Translations under genes and position numbers: made by a program
NCBI GenBank assembly: GCA_963772445.1
Contig: CAVYXK010000001.1
Location: 558,001 to 622,000, forward strand
Direction: 5' to 3'
Source: CAVYXK01 sp963772445
GTDB taxonomy: Bacteria > Pseudomonadota > Alphaproteobacteria > Acetobacterales > Acetobacteraceae
Length of the DNA stretch: 64,000 nucleotides
Part shown: piece by piece, positions 9,032 through 17,519 of the stretch
Layout: every line of letters starts with the position of its first letter
How positions within the stretch are numbered: the first letter of the stretch is position 1
Notes under the pieces: generated by a model
The model's database searches: none
The model's input: the letters and a program-made list of their open reading frames with translations, nothing else
Told to the model about the DNA's origin: nothing

Positions 9032-9232
9032 ATGCCAGCATACCGAATCTATCCACTCGACCGCCACGGCAAGATTTTCAGTGCAAGCGACGGGGAATAC
9101 GATAACGACGCAGCGGCAATGACCGCCGCGCGCGCCATGACCCCAATTGGAACCAGGGCCGACGTGTGGCAACTCGCGAGGCGGATCGGGCAGGTTTCTG
9201 GGGAAGGCCAGCGGTCCTCGATTTATCCTTGA
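9032..9232 (+). CDS. Small protein resembling DUF6894-type proteins
   Basis: 66 residues, MPAYRIYPLDRHGKIFSASD at the N-terminus, then an alternating acidic and Ala-rich part and VWQLARRIGQVSG. A GGAGG ribosome binding site lies in front of the ATG. Small proteins starting M-P-x-Y-R/F-Y are frequent in Acetobacteraceae and Rhizobiales; their function is unknown. The final RSSIYP may be altered relative to the family. Confidence 0.5.
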   Translation: MPAYRIYPLDRHGKIFSASDGEYDNDAAAMTAARAMTPIGTRADVWQLARRIGQVSGEGQRSSIYP

Positions 9233-9286
9233 TATGGTCCCGCTACCCCTTGGCGCTCCGCTATGACGGCGGGGGGACCACCGCCG

Positions 9287-9469
9287 ATGACGGATTCCGA
9301 AACCCTTCGGCGTCGGGCGACCCACCTTCGCCAGCTCGCGACCGGGATCACTGACGAAGTAGCGAGAGCGGTAGCGCTCGACCTGGCGCTCGAATACGAC
9401 CAGCAAGCGGATGCCATCGCTCGCGAAGCCCTCGACGACGGGGAAACGGCAGCTCAACCGCTGGGCTGA
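9287..9469 (+). CDS. Small helical hypothetical protein
   Basis: 60 residues beginning MTDSETLRRRATHLRQLATG, followed by VARAVALDLALEYDQQADAI. This is the common small helical alphaproteobacterial protein with an L-R-x-R-A-x-x-x-R-x-L pattern; function unknown. It is close to the next small gene, with the same direction. Confidence 0.5.
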   Translation: MTDSETLRRRATHLRQLATGITDEVARAVALDLALEYDQQADAIAREALDDGETAAQPLG

Positions 9470-9499
9470 CCACAACGGGGTCTGGTGGTCGCTGCCACC

Positions 9500-9796
9500 A
9501 TGCCTGACGAACCCGACCACCTCCGCCCCGCGACCCCGGATGAGATCGTGCGGACCCTCGCCTTCGCCCTCCGCTATGATGGTCGCCGGCTGGTCCACCA
9601 CGCCGACAGCTTCATGGCGCGGGTCGCGGCGGGGCGGCTGGGTCTATCAACCTGCAAGGGTAGGCTTCGTTGGTATGAAGCGGCGATCAGGGCCACTGGC
9701 GCGTTGAGCGTTACTGGAAGTATGCGACCTCTTGCATGCCATGGTATGATGATTATTAATGATATATTTCTTGATTTATGCCAAATTAGAGGTTAG
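9500..9796 (+). pseudogene. Att-linked small protein (MPDEPDHLRPATPDEI family), frameshifted
   Basis: The first about 50 residues are MPDEPDHLRPATPDEI followed by VRTLAFALRYDGRR and HHADSFMARVAAGRL. A second, truncated copy lies at 20113 beside the middle att. After about 9640 the frame appears lost: another frame gives VGFVGMKRRSGPLAR and a stop, which suits the family C-terminus better. So this is probably a frameshifted gene. Function unknown; similar ORFs often sit next to integrases, which I state from memory rather than from a search. Confidence 0.5.
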
Positions 9797-9819
9797 TTGC
9801 TTGTAACGAGATCATTCAT

Positions 9820-10641
9820 GTGAACGGCGAATCAGTGAGACAAGCATTTGGAACGGCGGCCGCGGCCATGGCGCTGGGCTGGGTGTCCAGCACTGCATTG
9901 GCTGGCCCACTAGCGCCGACCCTGGAACTGCAAGCCCAGGAGTCATGGCAGACCTCCTCGACCGTCACAGTGAAAGGCAAGAAGACGACTGTCGTTTCCA
10001 ATCATAGCGCGAGCAGTGGCATCATCATTGACACCACACACACTGGCAGAGTGGAGTTCCAGACGGCATCCGGCCAGAGCTTCGGCACGTTCTCCAGCCT
10101 TTCGGCAATCGGTCTTGGCTACCCGCTGATCGGTGCAGGTCTGGACGATGAAGTCGATCTAAGCTCGCTGGTTGCCGCTGCCAAGGTGTCCGGTATCGTT
10201 GCCGGTTCGGTGACCTTGAATTTACTGCTGACTGAAACGGGCCTGACGACCAACCTGGGCACGCTGCCGTTCGATGCTGAGATTGGTGGCACCATCGGCA
10301 AGGGAATGGTGTCGAGCTATCAGACTTACGTCGATCCGAGCGATCTGCCGTTTGGTGAGTCTATACCGCTGACGAACAGCGCGTTCCCGAGCAGCGGCCC
10401 TTTCGCCTGGGGCAGCACAGTGGATAAATTGCTACAGGGCTATTTCTCCGTGACCGAGCTGGTTACCATCGCTGTTCCATCATCGACAGCCGCTGCGGGC
10501 ACCAGCTTCGACGCGTCGCTCTCGGCGACAGCGGTGCCTGAACCGGGAACCGCGATGATTCTCGGACTGCCGTTGGGACTGATCGGCTTGGTGGTTGCGA
10601 AGCGTAAATTAAGCCCCGCTGCCAGACCCGCGATGGGCTAG
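9820..10641 (+). CDS. PEP-CTERM sorting domain protein
   Basis: 273 residues. A GTG start gives a signal peptide (AAAAMALGWVSSTALAG), then a Ser/Thr-rich secreted region of beta character, and a C-terminal sorting signal: VPEPGTAMILGLPLGLIGLV followed by AKRK. That tripartite PEP motif, hydrophobic helix and basic tail marks targets of the exosortase/PEP-CTERM system, so the protein is expected to be exported and processed at the inner membrane. No enzymatic motif is seen. No exosortase is in the window. Confidence 0.85.
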   Translation: MNGESVRQAFGTAAAAMALGWVSSTALAGPLAPTLELQAQESWQTSSTVTVKGKKTTVVSNHSASSGIIIDTTHTGRVEFQTASGQSFGTFSSLSAIGLGYPLIGAGLDDEVDLSSLVAAAKVSGIVAGSVTLNLLLTETGLTTNLGTLPFDAEIGGTIGKGMVSSYQTYVDPSDLPFGESIPLTNSAFPSSGPFAWGSTVDKLLQGYFSVTELVTIAVPSSTAAAGTSFDASLSATAVPEPGTAMILGLPLGLIGLVVAKRKLSPAARPAMG

Positions 10642-10644
10642 AGC

Positions 10645-10882
10645 GGTTCTGGAATTCGCCGCAACACTGTCCAGGTGATCGTTGCGCGTGCCGGTGAGCA
10701 AGCCGGCCTCGGCTTCAAGGTGCACCCCCACATGCTGCGACATGCTTGCGGGCTCTTCCTTGCCGAAGAGGGGACCGATACGCGGCTGATTCAGGAACTT
10801 CCTTGGACACAAGGATATCAAGAATACGGTCATTTACACGGAGACGAGCCAGCGCCGGCTTGCAGCGGTGCGCGTGAGGTAG
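10645..10882 (+). pseudogene. C-terminal remnant of a XerC/FimB-type tyrosine recombinase
   Basis: The frame reads RNTVQVIVARAGEQAGLG, then KVHPHMLRHACG (the His-x-x-Arg box), then GTDTRLIQEL. After that one base must be skipped to obtain LGHKDIKNTVIYTETSQRRL and a stop at 10882, which is the expected LGH box and catalytic Tyr. So the catalytic half survives with a frameshift and the N-terminal half is missing. It lies 3 bases after the PEP-CTERM gene, which suggests a recombination junction. Confidence 0.75.
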
Positions 10883-11030
10883 CCGGCAGGTCGCTTCCGA
10901 GGTGCGTTGTGGCGCCGTCCGGGGCGACCTGGACGGCGCTTCTGACACATGACGCGTCGCGCGCCTCGCCTATGGCCTCTTGCACACGTCCGTCCATCTC
11001 CCGGGCCATGCCTTCGACTTTTTCGCTCAT
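10830..11030 (-). pseudogene. CsbD-like stress protein, probably truncated
   Basis: The N-terminus MSEKVEGMAREMDGRVQEAI resembles CsbD/YjbJ-type proteins (VEGxAKExxGxVQEAxGdA). After about residue 28 the sequence no longer matches and it runs into the recombinase remnant on the other strand. Start at 11030 with an AAGGAGGCG ribosome binding site. It stands head to tail with the GlsB-like membrane protein at 11187-11441, another general stress protein. Confidence 0.5.
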
Positions 11031-11186
11031 CAGTCGCCTCCTTGGTTAAGCGGGCCTACAGAGGTGGCCCGGAGTGTCCGATTTTCGCGGGGTTCGGGCC
11101 GTGTTGCGAGGAAGCTGCCCGGCTCAGCGTTCAGCCAGGCGGCTGCTCGACCGAGTAAAGGCCCTGAGCTTGGGGAAGAATGATAC

Positions 11187-11441
11187 TCAGGAGGCTCGGT
11201 CGAAGATGGCGTGGTAGGCCACGAGCACCACGATCGCGCCGATGATGGCGACGACTATGCTATAGAGATTGAGCCCAGTGACCCCGCTGGCGCCTAATAC
11301 AGAAAACAGGAGGCCGCCGACTACGGCGCCGACAATGCCAAGGACGATGTTGAGGATCACGCCTTGGCCCGTCTTGTAGACAACCTTGCTCGCAATGAAA
11401 CCCGCAATAAGGCCGAGGATCAGCCACGCTATTATTCCCAT
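11187..11441 (-). CDS. GlsB/YeaQ/YmgE family stress membrane protein
   Basis: 84 residues with the family layout: MGIIAWLILGLIAGFIASKV, a second glycine-rich helix (ILNIVLGIVGAVVGGLLF) and a third (LYSIVVAIIGAIVVLVAYHA). Such transglycosylase-associated inner-membrane proteins are often linked to stress response; exact role unknown. A GAGAGAACCTC region upstream of the ATG at 11441 could be the ribosome binding site. Confidence 0.85.
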   Translation of the reverse strand: MGIIAWLILGLIAGFIASKVVYKTGQGVILNIVLGIVGAVVGGLLFSVLGASGVTGLNLYSIVVAIIGAIVVLVAYHAIFDRAS

Positions 11442-11756
11442 GAGGTTCTCTCCGATCAGGTCGGCGGCGGCTTGTAGCCACGATCCATCACGTCGCGATC
11501 CGCTTGGTGAGGTGCGCGCGACGGCCGTAAGAAACCTTAGCCTCCCACTCGCCCGCGATGCAACGGTGTGGACCGTTTTGGGGCTACCCGGTCCCAGGTG
11601 GCGCCGTCTGGGTCGGGGGTCTTCGGGGAGAGCGCAGAGGCAGCGGGGCGTGTCTCGCGGCGGGTCCTCTCGGGGCCGCGGGTCGGGCAGATCGGCACCA
11701 CTGGGCTGCGCTCACATAGGCTTCACCGCCGCCTGTCCGCGCCCTACCTTGCCGTC
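11442..11756. other. Gap without a recognisable gene
   Basis: About 315 bases of GC-rich sequence between the GlsB-like gene and the SRAP remnant. Open frames here look like shadows with Arg/Gly-rich composition. I see no tRNA, repeat or clear terminator. Confidence 0.4.
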
Positions 11757-11946
11757 ATGTGCGGCCGTTACGCATCGTTTCTGCCCGCCGAAGCACTCCG
11801 CCGGACGTTCCGCACGGTCAACCCGCTGTTGAACCTTGAGCCATCCTGGAACGGGAACACTGCGCGCCTGGCCGGTGGATCGGCGGGTGGGCAACCCGCG
11901 GAACAATGGGCCGGAGCTGTTGGAGCCGATCGAGCTTCCGGGGTAG
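11757..11946 (+). pseudogene. SRAP peptidase (YedK/HMCES family) with internal deletion
   Basis: The N-terminus MCGRYASFLPAEALRRTFRT with NPLLNLEPSWN is that of SOS-response-associated peptidases; Cys2 is the residue that crosslinks abasic sites. Directly after, in another frame, comes LRAWPVDRRVGNPRNNGPEL and LEPIELPG with a stop at 11946, which is the family's C-terminus. About two thirds of a normal gene of about 220 codons is missing between them. So it is a deletion pseudogene. Confidence 0.8.
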
Positions 11947-12179
11947 CTCGGTTAGCTTGGCCCCGGGCGGGCTCCGGGCGCAGTTGGGCACGCCGGTGTG
12001 CCCTGTAGGCAGGCCGTTTCGCCCGGAAGGTTGCTGATAATCGTGGCCGCGCTGGCCGGGACGGCGAGGGCGAGCAAGAGGGCCGCACCGAGTCGGATCG
12101 GCATGGTCATTTCCTCGCGTTTGTGGGTGCCCGAGCTTGCCACAACCGATCGGCCGCTCGCGCCTTAGCGTCGTGCTCG

Positions 12180-12440
12180 TCAGGCGACATCGGCGGGGGC
12201 GCCTTCCCAGCGTCCACGATGATCGACGCCGGTGCGGGCTTCGGGCATGCGCCTGATCCGGCGCGGCGGCCTGGCGAAGACGATGTTGGGCTTGTCGGGC
12301 AGCACGGCAGAGAGATGGGCGGCGCCGGGAATGAATGCCTGGCTTACAACAGCCGCCATAGGCCCCATACCCGTCATCGACAGTGCATAGAGGGCGAACA
12401 CTATCGCCAGGATGGCGAGGCCGACAGCGAGCGTCCGCAA
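12180..12440 (-). CDS. Possible small membrane protein
   Basis: The frame encodes a hydrophobic helix (RTLAVGLAILAIVFALYALS) then MTGMGPMAAVVSQAF and a basic tail with LPDKPNIVFARPPRRIRR. A related segment, LTDKPNIVIARSPRRIRRKP, is encoded at about 17240-17310, so this stretch is repeated in the island. Start unclear; a TTG at 12440 is in frame, and the longer frame to 12617 overlaps the zinc-finger-like gene. Low confidence that it is expressed. Confidence 0.3.
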   Translation of the reverse strand: MRTLAVGLAILAIVFALYALSMTGMGPMAAVVSQAFIPGAAHLSAVLPDKPNIVFARPPRRIRRMPEARTGVDHRGRWEGAPADVA

Positions 12441-12484
12441 ACGGGCAGACCAAAGGTGCAAACAGAGGACAAGGCAAAGGCGAA

Positions 12485-12733
12485 ATGAGCGATAGGCCAG
12501 AATTAGAGGCAAAAGCAGCCGAGACCGGTAAGCCGTCTCAAAGCAGCCAAGACCGTATCGACCAAGGTGAGTGGGGGGATTGCTGGATATGCGAAGACGT
12601 GTTCCGGCGCCGCACACAAACCAGGCGCTATTGTGCCAAATGTCATCGTGGGTTCTGTGAGGGATGGCACGGCAGTCTTGATCGTGGCTATGGAACTTGC
12701 GTCATTTGCTGGGCAAATACGGACCTGACCTAG
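12485..12733 (+). CDS. Small Cys-rich, zinc-ribbon-like protein
   Basis: 82 residues. After a Glu/Ser-rich N-terminus come CWICEDVF, RYCAKCHRGFCEGWHG and YGTCVICW, i.e. three CxxC pairs plus a further Cys and His, suitable for binding two zinc ions. The ATG at 12485 follows an AAAGGCGAA stretch. No family assigned. Located beside a large transposase gene in the island. Confidence 0.55.
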   Translation: MSDRPELEAKAAETGKPSQSSQDRIDQGEWGDCWICEDVFRRRTQTRRYCAKCHRGFCEGWHGSLDRGYGTCVICWANTDLT

Positions 12734-12782
12734 CCTGGATTTCCACGGACCGGAAATCGCCTAACACGACAGGTTTCACATG

Positions 12783-14519
12783 CTAGTGGATCAGGCGGAG
12801 CGAACGGCCTTGCCACCATGGCACCAGGACGGGTTGGTCGATAAGTCCGGAGGCGAGTACGATTGGAAGATGGGCGCGACGGTGGAAGCGCACTGTGACC
12901 TCGTCAGTGGCGATGGCGACGTTTGCCGGCATGTCGATCAAATCGCGGAAGATACGGCGGGCTTGGGCATCATCGTAGCCTCGCATGCGTCGGGCCATCA
13001 ACCGGTAGAGGGCGCTGGCGAGGACGAGGAGCGCCATGTCGAAATCAACCTTGAAGCCGACTGAAGAGGAGAGCGCGTCGATGTGGAAGAAGCGTACGGC
13101 ATCGGCGAGCGCATTTTCGATCAGCATGCGCTTGGCATAGCGAGTGATGAGGTTGCGGGCGCTGGCATGCCTGTCGTTGGTGACAAGGATAGTGGGTTCA
13201 TCGTGGCCGAGATCCTTGATGAACAGTTGTCGGTAGGTGCGTTCGCGAAGGCAGACCTTCTGCTCGAAGACTTGGGGTGTGCGATATTTGCGACTGGGCA
13301 GGTTGAGCGTGATGGTGCGCCACGCCGATGCTGCCAGCTCATAGACTTCGGCCAGCAGGCCTTTGGAGCGCCGGCGCAGCGTCATAAAGGTGATCCCGGC
13401 GGCATCCAGCCGGTCGAGCCCTTCGTAAGTCGTGAGTTTGGAATCGAATACGAGGTGCTGCGGCACTTTGCCATGCTGACGCTTCCAGAACTCGATGAAA
13501 CGGAAGATTTCCTCGGCCTCCTCACCCTTGCGAATGTCGGCGTTCGAGTAGCAGAACACCTGACTGTCGGCGTCCTGGGCGAGGAACGTGAGGATGCTGG
13601 GCTGACGGCGACTGCGCCTCGGCAGATAGTGGGTTTCGACCACCGGGTGTTCGCCGAAATAGGGCACGGAGTGGAAATCGAGGTTGATCAACTCCCCGCT
13701 GAAGAGCGCCTCTCCGGCCAACCGTTCGTGCCACAGAGCGAGCAACCGCGAGACGTTCTGCGGGGTGATCCGTGAGGAATACTCCGACAGGAAGCTCCTC
13801 TTCGGCATGACGTTGAGCCCGCAGAACAGCGCCAGGCCTTCGTCGGCAACCAGCGCCATGATATGGCTCTTCCGCTCAATGGCCCATAGCTTCAGAGCCA
13901 GCGAGGCGCGCAAAGCATGCGCGGCCGGGATCATGCGCGAGCCGGGGAGTTTGGCGCCGAGCGCCAGGGTGTCGGTGTTCAAACGCACCAGTTCGGCGAT
14001 GAACAGGAACAGCCCCCCGACCCGTGTCGTGAACTCGCGCGGCGTGAGCGTGAAGCTGCGGATGTTGGCGACTGCCTCGGTGCTGGGCCCGGCTACGGCC
14101 GGACGCTCCTCGTCGAGCCGCCGCGGCAGCGGTGCGAACCCTTCCGCGGCGAGGACCTCGCGTACCGCAGTCGCACTGAGTGGCATTCCCCGTTCGGAAA
14201 GCGCCTGACTGATCTCGTAGACTGAGTAATTGCGTTTGCGCAGCGCCACGATCTGGTCATGGGCACGGCCCTTTCTGGGCTGCTCACGCCGACCCGGTCG
14301 GACGACGGCGAAGAAGTCTGGCAGTTCGCCGCGACGAAAGGCGTGGCAGAGCACCCGGAATGCGCCCGGTGAGTAGCCGAACCGTCGCGCCGCCGCGTCA
14401 GAGCCAATGCCTTCGAAGAAATAGGCGCGCAATGCCTCGTATTGGCGCTGCCGTGGGGTCGCCGGCCGGACGAAGAAGCGGCGGCACTTTGTTAGGTCAT
14501 ATGGTGCTCTGATAGCCAC
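12783..14519 (-). CDS. Large DDE transposase, family not resolved
   Basis: About 579 residues if the GTG at 14519 is used (VAIRAPYDLTKCRRFFVRPA); the frame is open to 14705. The N-terminus has a helix-turn-helix (QRQYEALRAYFFEGIGSDAA) and linker; the middle has the catalytic beta strands INLDFHSVPYFGEH (first Asp), HLVFDSKLTTYEGLD (second Asp) and RYAKRMLIENALADAV (Glu), an RNase H fold as in IS4/IS1634-like transposases. No frameshift is visible. I could not read terminal inverted repeats with confidence. Confidence 0.75.
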   Translation of the reverse strand: MAIRAPYDLTKCRRFFVRPATPRQRQYEALRAYFFEGIGSDAAARRFGYSPGAFRVLCHAFRRGELPDFFAVVRPGRREQPRKGRAHDQIVALRKRNYSVYEISQALSERGMPLSATAVREVLAAEGFAPLPRRLDEERPAVAGPSTEAVANIRSFTLTPREFTTRVGGLFLFIAELVRLNTDTLALGAKLPGSRMIPAAHALRASLALKLWAIERKSHIMALVADEGLALFCGLNVMPKRSFLSEYSSRITPQNVSRLLALWHERLAGEALFSGELINLDFHSVPYFGEHPVVETHYLPRRSRRQPSILTFLAQDADSQVFCYSNADIRKGEEAEEIFRFIEFWKRQHGKVPQHLVFDSKLTTYEGLDRLDAAGITFMTLRRRSKGLLAEVYELAASAWRTITLNLPSRKYRTPQVFEQKVCLRERTYRQLFIKDLGHDEPTILVTNDRHASARNLITRYAKRMLIENALADAVRFFHIDALSSSVGFKVDFDMALLVLASALYRLMARRMRGYDDAQARRIFRDLIDMPANVAIATDEVTVRFHRRAHLPIVLASGLIDQPVLVPWWQGRSLRLIH

Positions 14520-14703
14520 TTGTGCACGGTGTCTAACCCCATATATAGTGTCAAGCGAGAAAGACGTGACAACCCCTGCGCCTGCCAGAGAAGGGCTATG
14601 GTGCTGCATTTTTGCATCAACCGATGGCGAGGCGAAATCCTGGCAGTCTTCCTTTGGCAAGGAGAAGACAACGTACAAATGGGCTATCAGCGCACCATCA
14701 TGC
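14503..14703. repeat. Inverted repeat pair upstream of the transposase gene
   Basis: About 23 bases at 14503-14525 (GGTGCTCTGATAGCCACTTG core) and their near-complement at 14681-14703 (CAAATGGGCTATCAGCGCAC core). The interval includes the transposase start. It may be the end of the element or an operator for the transposase promoter. Confidence 0.4.
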
Positions 14704-14849
14704 ATAACAAATCACGCAAAAAAGCGAGTCTTTAGAATCGCTTGAACTCGCCCACCGTTAGGCGGGCTCGGCTCCGTGGAAATCCAGGCTAGGCATTTTC
14801 CATCGATCCCAGGTGACACTGGAGTGAGGGCCGGTGTGCCCCCTGCTGC

Positions 14850-14990
14850 CCGGATCGAACGAAAAGGCGCGCCTGGTGACGGCGCGCCGAGTCTCAGGAA
14901 AGGAAACGACGAAGGGACGCTTCTGCGGGGGCAATGGCAAGCCCCATGCAGAACGCGTGGGGATCAGCCGACCGGGTTCTCGACCAGCTC
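14850..14990. repeat. Island repeat, copy A
   Basis: About 140 bases that recur almost exactly at 15746-15890, from GAACGAAAAGGCGCGCCTGG through GGGTTCTCGACCAGC. It includes a terminator-like hairpin on the minus strand. A shorter, diverged third copy of the hairpin part lies at about 15632-15715. Confidence 0.75.
14862..14888 (-). terminator. Terminator-like hairpin, copy A
   Basis: On the minus strand: GGCGCGCC, loop GTCACCA, GGCGCGCC, then TTTTCG. It lies about 130 bases after the stop of the small gene at 15022-15270 and points the right way to end it. Confidence 0.55.
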
Positions 14991-15021
14991 CGCCGTTTGG
15001 TTTGGGGCTCTGCGGCGCGGG

Positions 15022-15270
15022 CTACTTCTTCGCGTTCAGCCGCGCCAGGAATTCATTCAGCTTGGCGAGCGATTTCGCCACATAAGCGTCCGCCGCCTTC
15101 ATCGCTGAGGTGACAACCGGGCCTTCCCACAGCTTCGCGAACTGCTCTGCGAGGCGTCGCGGCTTCGGTTTCTCGGGCGGCGGTTCCTCGACCGGATTCA
15201 TCGGGGTCGGGTCGGGCAGCGGAACCCCGGAAGGTTCATCCTCGGAGGGCGGCAGCCGGTCTGACTGCAT
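15022..15270 (-). CDS. Small hypothetical protein, Pro-rich then helical
   Basis: 82 residues: MQSDRLPPSEDEPSGVPLPD with further proline, then a helical part (RLAEQFAKLWEGPVVTSAMK, then KSLAKLNEFLARLNAKK). Start at the ATG at 15270. A terminator-like hairpin follows downstream. No family known to me. Confidence 0.45.
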   Translation of the reverse strand: MQSDRLPPSEDEPSGVPLPDPTPMNPVEEPPPEKPKPRRLAEQFAKLWEGPVVTSAMKAADAYVAKSLAKLNEFLARLNAKK

Positions 15271-15640
15271 GATCTACATTACGCGGGTTGGTGGTGAGCA
15301 GGTCGGGAGATGGTGGGTGCAGTGCTGGTTGGTGAGGGGTGTTGAAGCCTTGGTCTCCGAGTTGTGCTTCGCTTGGTGGTTTCCGAGGACCGACGGCATG
15401 CGCAGATCAGCAGTAGTCAACATATCGTAACCGATGCCCCATCGGTTTCGTTAGCCCCGATCGGCAACGTCGCGCGCCTGCCCGTGCGGCCCCCATCTCG
15501 GGGGAGGCGATGGGGCAACAGCCGCGTGGGCCGCGGGCGGCCGCGCGATGTCAACACGTGCGCCGCCCGCACACTGGCGCTACGGCCGACGCTGTTCGGC
15601 CACCCGGCCATAGCTGCACACCACCCGCGGCGAACCAAAC

Positions 15641-15668
15641 AAAAAAGCGCGCCGTTACCCGACGCGCC
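15641..15668 (-). terminator. Terminator-like hairpin, copy B (diverged)
   Basis: Minus strand: GGCGCGTC, loop, GGCGCGC followed by TTTTTTG. Same design as copies A and C with base changes in both arms that keep pairing. Confidence 0.5.
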
Positions 15669-15745
15669 GAGTGTGGGGAGGAAACGGAGAGAAGGGAACG
15701 CCGTGCTACCGAGTCGCGTCAACACCTGATCCTAGCCGCACACCG

Positions 15746-15890
15746 CCCGGAGCGAACGAAAAGGCGCGCCTGGTGACGGCGCGCCGAGTCTCAGGAAAGG
15801 AAACGACGCAGCGGACGCTTCTGCGGGGGCAATGGCAAGCCCCCATGCAGAACGCGTGGGGATCAGCCGGCCGGGTTCTCGACCAGCGCC
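15746..15890. repeat. Island repeat, copy C of the hairpin unit
   Basis: Nearly identical to 14850-14990 over about 140 bases; differences are a few substitutions and one inserted C in the CCCC run. Confidence 0.75.
15759..15785 (-). terminator. Terminator-like hairpin, copy C
   Basis: Minus strand: GGCGCGCC, loop GTCACCA, GGCGCGCC then TTTTCG, identical to copy A. Confidence 0.5.
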
Positions 15891-16191
15891 GCGTTGGTCT
15901 CCAAGTTAATGCTCATCAGCCGGTTGTGGCCGCTCCGCTCGCCTGCTTGACTGGGGACCACAAGCGCTCCGACAAGGTCCCCGCAATCAACCCGCCGGGC
16001 TCTGAAAGGCGCGCATTCCTGCTAGGTTTGCGGTAGTTCGCGCGGGGTCCAGGTCCCCCAGCCAGCGCATCGCAAGGCTCGACGGCGGGGCTAAGTCCAC
16101 ATGGGCGCTCCCAGCGCGAGAGCGAGTGCCAAGCCTTCCTCGGGCAGCGGCTAGACGTTGGCAAATTCGAGCAACGGGATGTTGCGCCTCG

Positions 16192-16948
16192 TTATGACAG
16201 GCGGCGCCGGCGCCGGGCGAGCGCGCCGAGGCCGGTCAGCGCGACGGCAAACCATCCAAGTGGAGCAGGCTCAGGAACACTGGCTGCATTCACAATGAGG
16301 CCGACCGAATCCACACCGAAATTATAGATTCCTTGATTGTCAACTTCGCCGAACCGCAGGACCAGCGTCTGACCCTCATATCCCTGCAGCAGCGAGGTCA
16401 AGTTGGTTATTGAGGTCGTGTACGGAATGGTCAGCGGATCGGATGTGCTGGATTGTAGGATATTCTTGACGACATCTGCGGGAGCAGTCGAGAAGGCGCC
16501 CGCGCTACTGGTGATTATATCGACCCGATCTTCCTGGTTCGGGACCACCGTATAATCGAGCACGCCCGGGGTGTAGTAGGCGCCCGCTTGATTCCGCACG
16601 TAATACTCGAAACTCAGGACAGCCGATGTGACGACCGCGGGAACTGTGAACGCCTGATACAGCACATGTGCACCCGGAGCAAACTGGCCCGTCATGGCAG
16701 CGAAGCTGCCTTCTGGCGGAGCTTGCACGGTAGCACCGTGTTCTGGCGAAGTGGTGCCGGTTTGCACGAAAAATGACCCGGTACCCGCGGACTGATTTTG
16801 TACGGTCCAGCCGGTGAAGACATCGCTTCCGGTTCCGCCATTGCTCTCGAAACTGCCATTGGCGATCAATTCCGTCGCCCTCGTCGTATGTGTTGAGGCA
16901 GTCAGCGCTATTGAGGCGATCAAACCGAGAGCTAGCTAGTTTTGTCAT
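16192..16948 (-). pseudogene. PEP-CTERM protein with frameshift in the signal peptide
   Basis: The mature part is a secreted beta-type domain (ELIANGSFESNGGTGSDVF, a CBM-like start often seen in PEP-CTERM proteins) ending ASVPEPAPLGWFAVALTGLG and ALARRRRRLS, a clear sorting signal. In the long frame the only starts are a TTG at 16923 or internal codons. An ATG at 16948 (MTKLASS) is in another frame; removing one T after GCTAGC gives MTKLASLGLIASIALTA, a good signal peptide in frame with the rest. So the gene probably carries a one-base insertion near 16930, or has an unusual start. Confidence 0.7.
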
Positions 16949-17239
16949 GAGTTCCCCCTCCGCCTTATCGTTCAGCTCGGTAACCTTCCAGCAAGGTTAA
17001 ACTCGCTTCGGCACGCATTTCAATGATTATTTGGTCCGCAGACCCGTCCGAGTGCTCCGAGCGCCTCGATCGTGGATCGCCGGGCTTAGAGTAGGTTCCC
17101 ACTGGCGGCCTCCGTTGGCGCGCACGTCTCCTGCCGGATTGGCTGCATTGACCACATGAGAGCGCCGGGATGCAGCCAAGTTGCCGCTATGAGCGGCGCG
17201 TAGCCAGCGGGGTGAAATAGTCGCGATCGATAAGCCGGC

Positions 17240-17345
17240 GCGGCCTTCGGCTTGCGCCTGATCCGGCGCGGCGATCGGGCGATGACGATATTCGGCTTGT
17301 CGGTCAGCACGGCAAAGAGATGGGCGTCGCCGGGTCCATGCGGAA
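17240..17345. repeat. Segment similar to 12240-12325
   Basis: Both stretches share GCGCCTGATCCGGCGCGGCG and, farther on, GGCTTGTCGG-CAGCACGGCA-AGAGATGGGCG, about 75-80% identity over about 100 bases in the same orientation. Minus-strand translation gives the shared DKPNIV-AR-PRRIRR motif. It marks a duplicated, degraded gene fragment. Confidence 0.5.
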
Positions 17346-17461
17346 GGGGACGAATGGCGTGCGATGACCCCTTGCTGGTGGTCCAACGCGGTGCTACAAA
17401 GCCCCCGGCGGCTCTAGGCGTAACCTATTGATTTACCTGAGAGTGTCGTTTCGCTAGGAGG

Positions 17462-17479
17462 GTCCAACCCCCTCCATTT
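17462..17479 (+). other. Middle att-like copy of the tRNA-Tyr 3' end
   Basis: TCCAACCCCCTCCATTT is identical to the tRNA-Tyr 3' end. The continuation (TTACCTAAGTGATTGAAG...) is found at 19978 onward, on the other side of an IS66 insertion. Before the insertion the locus read like 8682-8730. Confidence 0.75.
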
Positions 17480-17519
17480 GTAAGAGGGGCAAAATTCCGG
17501 GCGGGGGCTGATTTTTTTC

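Larger units (their letters stand above)
15271..16191. other. Repeat-rich gap between small gene and PEP-CTERM gene
   Basis: About 920 bases. It holds hairpin copies at 15641-15668 and 15759-15785 and repeat copy B (15746-15890). A short minus-strand frame ending LMSINLETNAALVENPAG (stop near 15866) is just upstream of hairpin C and may be the tail of a lost gene. Otherwise I see no gene. Confidence 0.5.

Noticed and set aside
14758..14940. 60-codon minus-strand frame in repeat copy A
   Set aside because: Made of the hairpin repeat itself and found in all copies; no start signal.
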